Notes under the pieces: generated by a model
What the model saw: only the letters and a program-made list of their open reading frames with translations
Told to the model about the DNA's origin: nothing
The model's database searches: none
Assembly: GCA_965277895.1 (NCBI GenBank)
Contig: CBDIDR010000001.1
Location: forward strand, 434,001-498,000
DNA: 64,000 nucleotides
From: GCA-2862585 sp965277895
GTDB lineage: Bacteria; Bacteroidota; Bacteroidia; Flavobacteriales; UBA7312
Reading direction: 5' to 3'
In this document: positions 61,147 to 64,000 of the stretch, one piece after another
Numbering within the stretch: position 1 is the first letter of the stretch
How the letters are laid out: each line of letters starts with the position of its first letter
Program-made: the position numbers and the translations under genes

Positions 61147-61154
61147 TACATTTG
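61147..61154 (+). promoter_or_regulatory. -7 promoter element of the 4-TM protein/hflX unit (TACATTTG)
   Basis: An exact TAnnTTTG match 17 bases before the ATG at 61172. Confidence 0.5.
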
Positions 61155-61171
61155 CATAAAATATATTTACT

Positions 61172-61588
61172 ATGTATACAGGACTTTTGCACTTACACTC
61201 TTATTTGCCTTTTGTGCTATTTATTATGATTTTTGTGGTGTTATTGAATTCTTTGAGGGGTTGGATAACAGGCACTTCTTTTGATAAATACTCTAATAAA
61301 TTTGTATTAGTTTCTATGATTTTAATTCATCTTCAATGGACAGTTGGAGCTGTTTTATATTTTGTTAGTCCAAACGTCAAAAGCATGGGAGAAGCCATGG
61401 GAGATTCTCTTTCGCGTTTGTACGCTTTAGAACACCCTTTATTGATGACTGTTGCTTTGGTTTTAGTTACTATTGCTCGTTCCAAATCCAAGAAATCGAA
61501 TGAGTCAAAACACCACAGAACTAATTTTATATTTTTTGCTCTAGCTTTAGCTTGTATTCTTCTTTGCTTACCTCCTAGTTGGTTATAA
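61172..61588 (+). CDS. Four-helix membrane protein, cytochrome-b-like
   Basis: A 138-residue protein with four hydrophobic helices. One histidine lies in or near each of the first three: HLHSYL at the N-terminus, LIHLQWTVGAVLYF near residue 50 and ALEHPLLMTVALVL near 90. The C-terminal helix ends CLPPSWL. Similar Bacteroidota proteins are often labelled cytochrome b-like; heme binding here is only suggested by the histidine placement. The stop codon directly abuts the hflX start. Confidence 0.7.
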   Translation: MYTGLLHLHSYLPFVLFIMIFVVLLNSLRGWITGTSFDKYSNKFVLVSMILIHLQWTVGAVLYFVSPNVKSMGEAMGDSLSRLYALEHPLLMTVALVLVTIARSKSKKSNESKHHRTNFIFFALALACILLCLPPSWL

Positions 61589-62779
61589 ATGAGTAAAAAG
61601 TTAACTCACGAATTTAAAGAAGAAAAAGCTGTTTTGGTGGGTTTAATCACCAATGACCAAAACGCTGAACAGGCTAAAGAATACTTAGAAGAACTGGATT
61701 TTTTAGCTCATACAGCAGGAGCGGTAGCAGTCAAACATTTTACTCAAAAATTACCTTTTGCTAATCCTAAAACCTTCATTGGAAAAGGAAAACTTTTAGA
61801 GGTTAAAGCCTTTATGAAGGAACATGAAATTGCTCTTGTTATTTTTGATGATGAGCTAGGTCCTTCTCAATTGCGAAACTTAGAAAAAGAGTTGGAATGC
61901 AAAATTATGGATAGGAGTAATCTGATACTTGATATTTTTGCTTCTAGAGCTCGTACAGCCCATTCTCGCACACAAGTTGAGTTGGCTCAGTACCAATATC
62001 TTTTGCCACGTTTAACGCGTATGTGGACACACCTTGAAAGGCAAAAAGGGGGTATAGGAATGCGTGGCCCTGGTGAAACACAGATTGAAACCGATAGACG
62101 AATTATCCAACAAAAAATAGCATTACTCAAAACCAAATTAGTTCAAATAGATAAGCAAAAAGCTATTCAAAGAGGTAATCGTGGTGCATTAGTGCGTGTA
62201 GCTTTGGTAGGCTATACTAATGTTGGGAAATCGACCATTATGAATCGCTTATCCAAGTCGGATGTATTTGCTGAAAATAAGCTTTTTGCGACCTTAGATA
62301 CTACCGTTCGTAAAGTAGTAATTGGTAATTTACCCTTTCTTTTATCTGATACTGTTGGTTTCATTAGAAAGCTGCCACATCAGTTAGTAGAGAGTTTTAA
62401 ATCTACTCTTGACGAAGTTCGTGAGGCCGATATTCTTTTGCACGTGGTAGACATTTCTCATCCTAATTTTGAAGAGCAAATAGATATTGTAAACAAAACT
62501 TTGGATGAAATCAATGCTTCAGAAAAGCCAACGGTTATGGTATTCAATAAGGTTGATGCCTTTACGTATGAAAAAAAGGAGGAGGATGATTTAACTCCTT
62601 CTACTAAAGCTAATATTTCTCTTGATGAATGGAAAAAAACGTGGATGGCAAAGTCAGGAGATAGTGTATTTATATCGGCTCTTCAGAAAGAAAACTTTGA
62701 TGGATTTAGAGATTTGCTATATGAAATGGCTAAAGAAATTCACGCTAAGCGATTTCCTTACAACAGTTTTTTGTACTAG
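61589..62779 (+). CDS. hflX: Ribosome-associated GTPase HflX
   Basis: GTPase of 396 residues that splits stalled ribosomes. It has the N-terminal HflX domain (KTFIGKGKLLEVKAFM, VIFDDELGPSQLRNLE), the glycine-rich linker GGIGMRGPGETQIETDRR, and G motifs GYTNVGKSTIMNRL (about 208-221), DTVGFIRKLPHQLVESF and NKVDAF. The C-terminal domain is short. It begins on the base after the membrane protein stop and its own stop overlaps the convergent YjbR-like gene (CTAG). Confidence 0.95.
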   Translation: MSKKLTHEFKEEKAVLVGLITNDQNAEQAKEYLEELDFLAHTAGAVAVKHFTQKLPFANPKTFIGKGKLLEVKAFMKEHEIALVIFDDELGPSQLRNLEKELECKIMDRSNLILDIFASRARTAHSRTQVELAQYQYLLPRLTRMWTHLERQKGGIGMRGPGETQIETDRRIIQQKIALLKTKLVQIDKQKAIQRGNRGALVRVALVGYTNVGKSTIMNRLSKSDVFAENKLFATLDTTVRKVVIGNLPFLLSDTVGFIRKLPHQLVESFKSTLDEVREADILLHVVDISHPNFEEQIDIVNKTLDEINASEKPTVMVFNKVDAFTYEKKEEDDLTPSTKANISLDEWKKTWMAKSGDSVFISALQKENFDGFRDLLYEMAKEIHAKRFPYNSFLY

Positions 62780-63111
62780 ATTTTCAGCTTCTTCGGTAAT
62801 TTTCCCCATACTAAATTATAGGAATGTTCAATCCATTCACATACTTGACTTAAAGTAAGTTGGTCAATAATAACGGTGTTCCAATGTTTTTTATTCGAAT
62901 GATAGCCAGGAATTACTTGCCAATATTCTTCTCTTAATTCTATTGCTTTTTCGGGGTCACACTTTAGGTTTATTCTTAAAGGGTCTTTTTCTAAAGAAAA
63001 CAAAGCGAACATTTTATTGTGAACTTTGAAAACCAAAGTGCTTTCATCAAATGGAAAACTTTCACTGACAAATTTTTTGGATAAACAATACTCCCTAAGC
63101 TCTTCAATCAT
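62776..63111 (-). CDS. MmcQ/YjbR-family protein
   Basis: A 111-residue protein of the cyaY/YjbR-like fold. It begins MIEELREYCLSKKFVSESFPF and has the family's ISLKCDPE-like segment (INLKCDPEKAIELREEYW) and PGYHSNKKHWNTV. Members are labelled DNA-binding on structural grounds; the real role is unknown. It overlaps the cyclase-family gene upstream by four bases. Confidence 0.85.
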   Translation of the reverse strand: MIEELREYCLSKKFVSESFPFDESTLVFKVHNKMFALFSLEKDPLRINLKCDPEKAIELREEYWQVIPGYHSNKKHWNTVIIDQLTLSQVCEWIEHSYNLVWGKLPKKLKI

Positions 63112-63851
63112 AATATTGAATATAAAGTTGGGCGGCTCGGACTAGCATCGTTGTCAAAAGGAGCAAAAGTGAGGTTAAGCAAGTAGTTACCGTCCTTTAT
63201 TTCTGATGGCACATAAATAAGTTCGGTAATGCTACAGTCGAATCGTGTGTTTTTTGGAAAGTCCCAAAAAGCATGATGAGCAGCTAACACTCCTCCATCT
63301 TCTTCTTTGTCAACAGACGGCAAATCAATAAGTAAGTGTTTTATGCCTTTTTCTCTCAAAAAATTAGCAGCTTCTTCTTGTAGAAATGGGGGGTTTGTAT
63401 TGGAGTAGTGTTTGTTGAGTTTGTCTGCCGAATTAGGTAATGTCCTGATGATTATTGCTTCACATTCTTCATCAAACTTTTCTTCGATAGACTCTTTTGT
63501 AATTATACTGTCTCCTTCCAAAACTATTGGTTCAACGCTTATTAATTGTGATAGAAAAAAGAACGTTTTAACATTATCGTTGATAGACTCCTTGTCTTTT
63601 GAAATATGCCCAACGCACTCTGTATGTGTACCATGTCCGTGAGGGTTAAAATAAATATTAAAAAAGTTGACGGAGCCGCCTCTTTTCACTTCTCCTACCC
63701 AGTCGCCCATTTCTACGGCTTCCATTTTAACTGGTGGCACATACCATGCGCTTGGGTTATCGGTTCCGTTTTTAAGAGGGATGGAAATATCAATGGGTTT
63801 TGATAAATCAACTTTGAATTCTTTGTTTTTGTGGGTAATGTGAGCAATCAT
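63108..63851 (-). CDS. Cyclase-family (kynurenine-formamidase-like) metal hydrolase
   Basis: A 247-residue protein of the PF04199 type. The metal-binding motif reads NPHGHGTHTECVGHI, i.e. HxGTHxE where most relatives have HxGTHxD. The second conserved region is HLLIDLPSVDKEEDGG. Kynurenine formamidases of this family break down N-formylkynurenine, but no other tryptophan-catabolism genes are here, so the substrate is open. It is coupled to the YjbR-like gene by a four-base overlap. Confidence 0.8.
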   Translation of the reverse strand: MIAHITHKNKEFKVDLSKPIDISIPLKNGTDNPSAWYVPPVKMEAVEMGDWVGEVKRGGSVNFFNIYFNPHGHGTHTECVGHISKDKESINDNVKTFFFLSQLISVEPIVLEGDSIITKESIEEKFDEECEAIIIRTLPNSADKLNKHYSNTNPPFLQEEAANFLREKGIKHLLIDLPSVDKEEDGGVLAAHHAFWDFPKNTRFDCSITELIYVPSEIKDGNYLLNLTFAPFDNDASPSRPTLYSIL

Positions 63852-63934
63852 GCTCTAAAAGTATTTAATTTCTTTGAAAATAAACCAAATTTTGTGTCTA
63901 TTAAATAAAATCAATTCTTTAAGTCTTCATTTTT

Positions 63935-64000
63935 CGTCTAAAACGTCAAAAATTGATTAAAAATCATTAAAAACCGTCAAAAAACAACAAAAAATCATTG
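63935..64000. repeat. AT-rich direct repeat with 31-base period at the right edge
   Basis: CGTCAAAAA at 63944 and 63975 and AAAAATCATT at 63959 and 63990 are each 31 bases apart, about 20 of 26 positions shared. A shorter CGTCTAAAA lies at 63935. The second unit is cut by the window end. No ORF covers this stretch. Confidence 0.5.

Noticed and set aside
1..64000. Defence islands, prophage, insertion sequences, tRNA genes
   Set aside because: I looked for nuclease/helicase clusters, integrases, transposases and tRNA-like cloverleaf ends in all gaps and found none; the gaps are short and mostly hold promoters or terminators.

Overview
The window is chromosomal DNA of a Bacteroidota bacterium, most likely a marine or aquatic member of the Flavobacteriales. 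Four things support this. The DNA is AT-rich and densely coding. Many genes are preceded by the Bacteroidota -7 promoter element TAnnTTTG about 5-40 bases before the start codon, with no clear Shine-Dalgarno sequence. Two large exported proteins end in type IX secretion (T9SS) C-terminal sorting domains. Several gene families typical of the phylum are present, including a DUF6427-like membrane protein, a glutaminyl-cyclase-like M28 lipoprotein and paired exported amidohydrolases. Most of the window is housekeeping. I saw no tRNA, rRNA, CRISPR array, insertion sequence, phage or toxin-antitoxin module.

Layout. 1-420: 5' part of asnS (leftward). 556-6988: a TetR-TolC-adaptor-RND efflux operon with a near-perfect palindrome over its promoter. 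7050-8957: dxs, convergent with a thioredoxin-fold lipoprotein gene that has no normal start codon. 9713-14363 (leftward): the lipid block yceD-rpmF-plsX-fabH-accB-accC. 14436-16906 (leftward): pepA-pdxA. 16951-18930: mqnC (futalosine menaquinone route), riboflavin synthase and a small membrane protein. 18916-21665 (leftward): a CotH-type T9SS protein and an outer-membrane-barrel candidate. 21765-29077: lepA, yebC, an acyl-CoA carboxylase beta subunit, purD, a DUF6427-like protein and purQ, with a 55-residue membrane protein on the opposite strand. 29079-32338 (leftward): an ArsC-like protein, a DMT exporter, yicC, gmk and nadD. 32463-35417: a frameshifted T9SS-tail remnant, a cystathionine gamma-synthase/lyase, an SDR and two tandem paralogous mini membrane proteins. 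35414-42802: polA, a small lipoprotein, a desaturase and a tdh-cysS-M28 peptidase run. 42912-46341: trhO-hmgA-hppD (tyrosine catabolism). 46410-51194: aspS, tadA, bacilliredoxin, gatC, plsC and trpS. 51252-56672: a 1806-residue mosaic T9SS protein with leucine-rich repeats. 56789-61091: two exported amidohydrolase-like proteins that have partly lost metal ligands. 61172-63851: a 4-TM protein, hflX, a YjbR-like protein and a cyclase-family hydrolase. The right edge enters a 31-base-period direct repeat.

No spectacular new system is visible. The items most worth a second look are the tandem mini membrane protein pair at 34816-35417, the amidohydrolase pair with degenerate metal sites, the giant T9SS protein whose thioredoxin-like domain has lost both active cysteines, the efflux operator, the gene with an ATA/ATT start, the T9SS-tail remnant, the face-to-face pepA/mqnC promoters and the recurrent 4-base shared stop codons (CTAG) between convergent genes.
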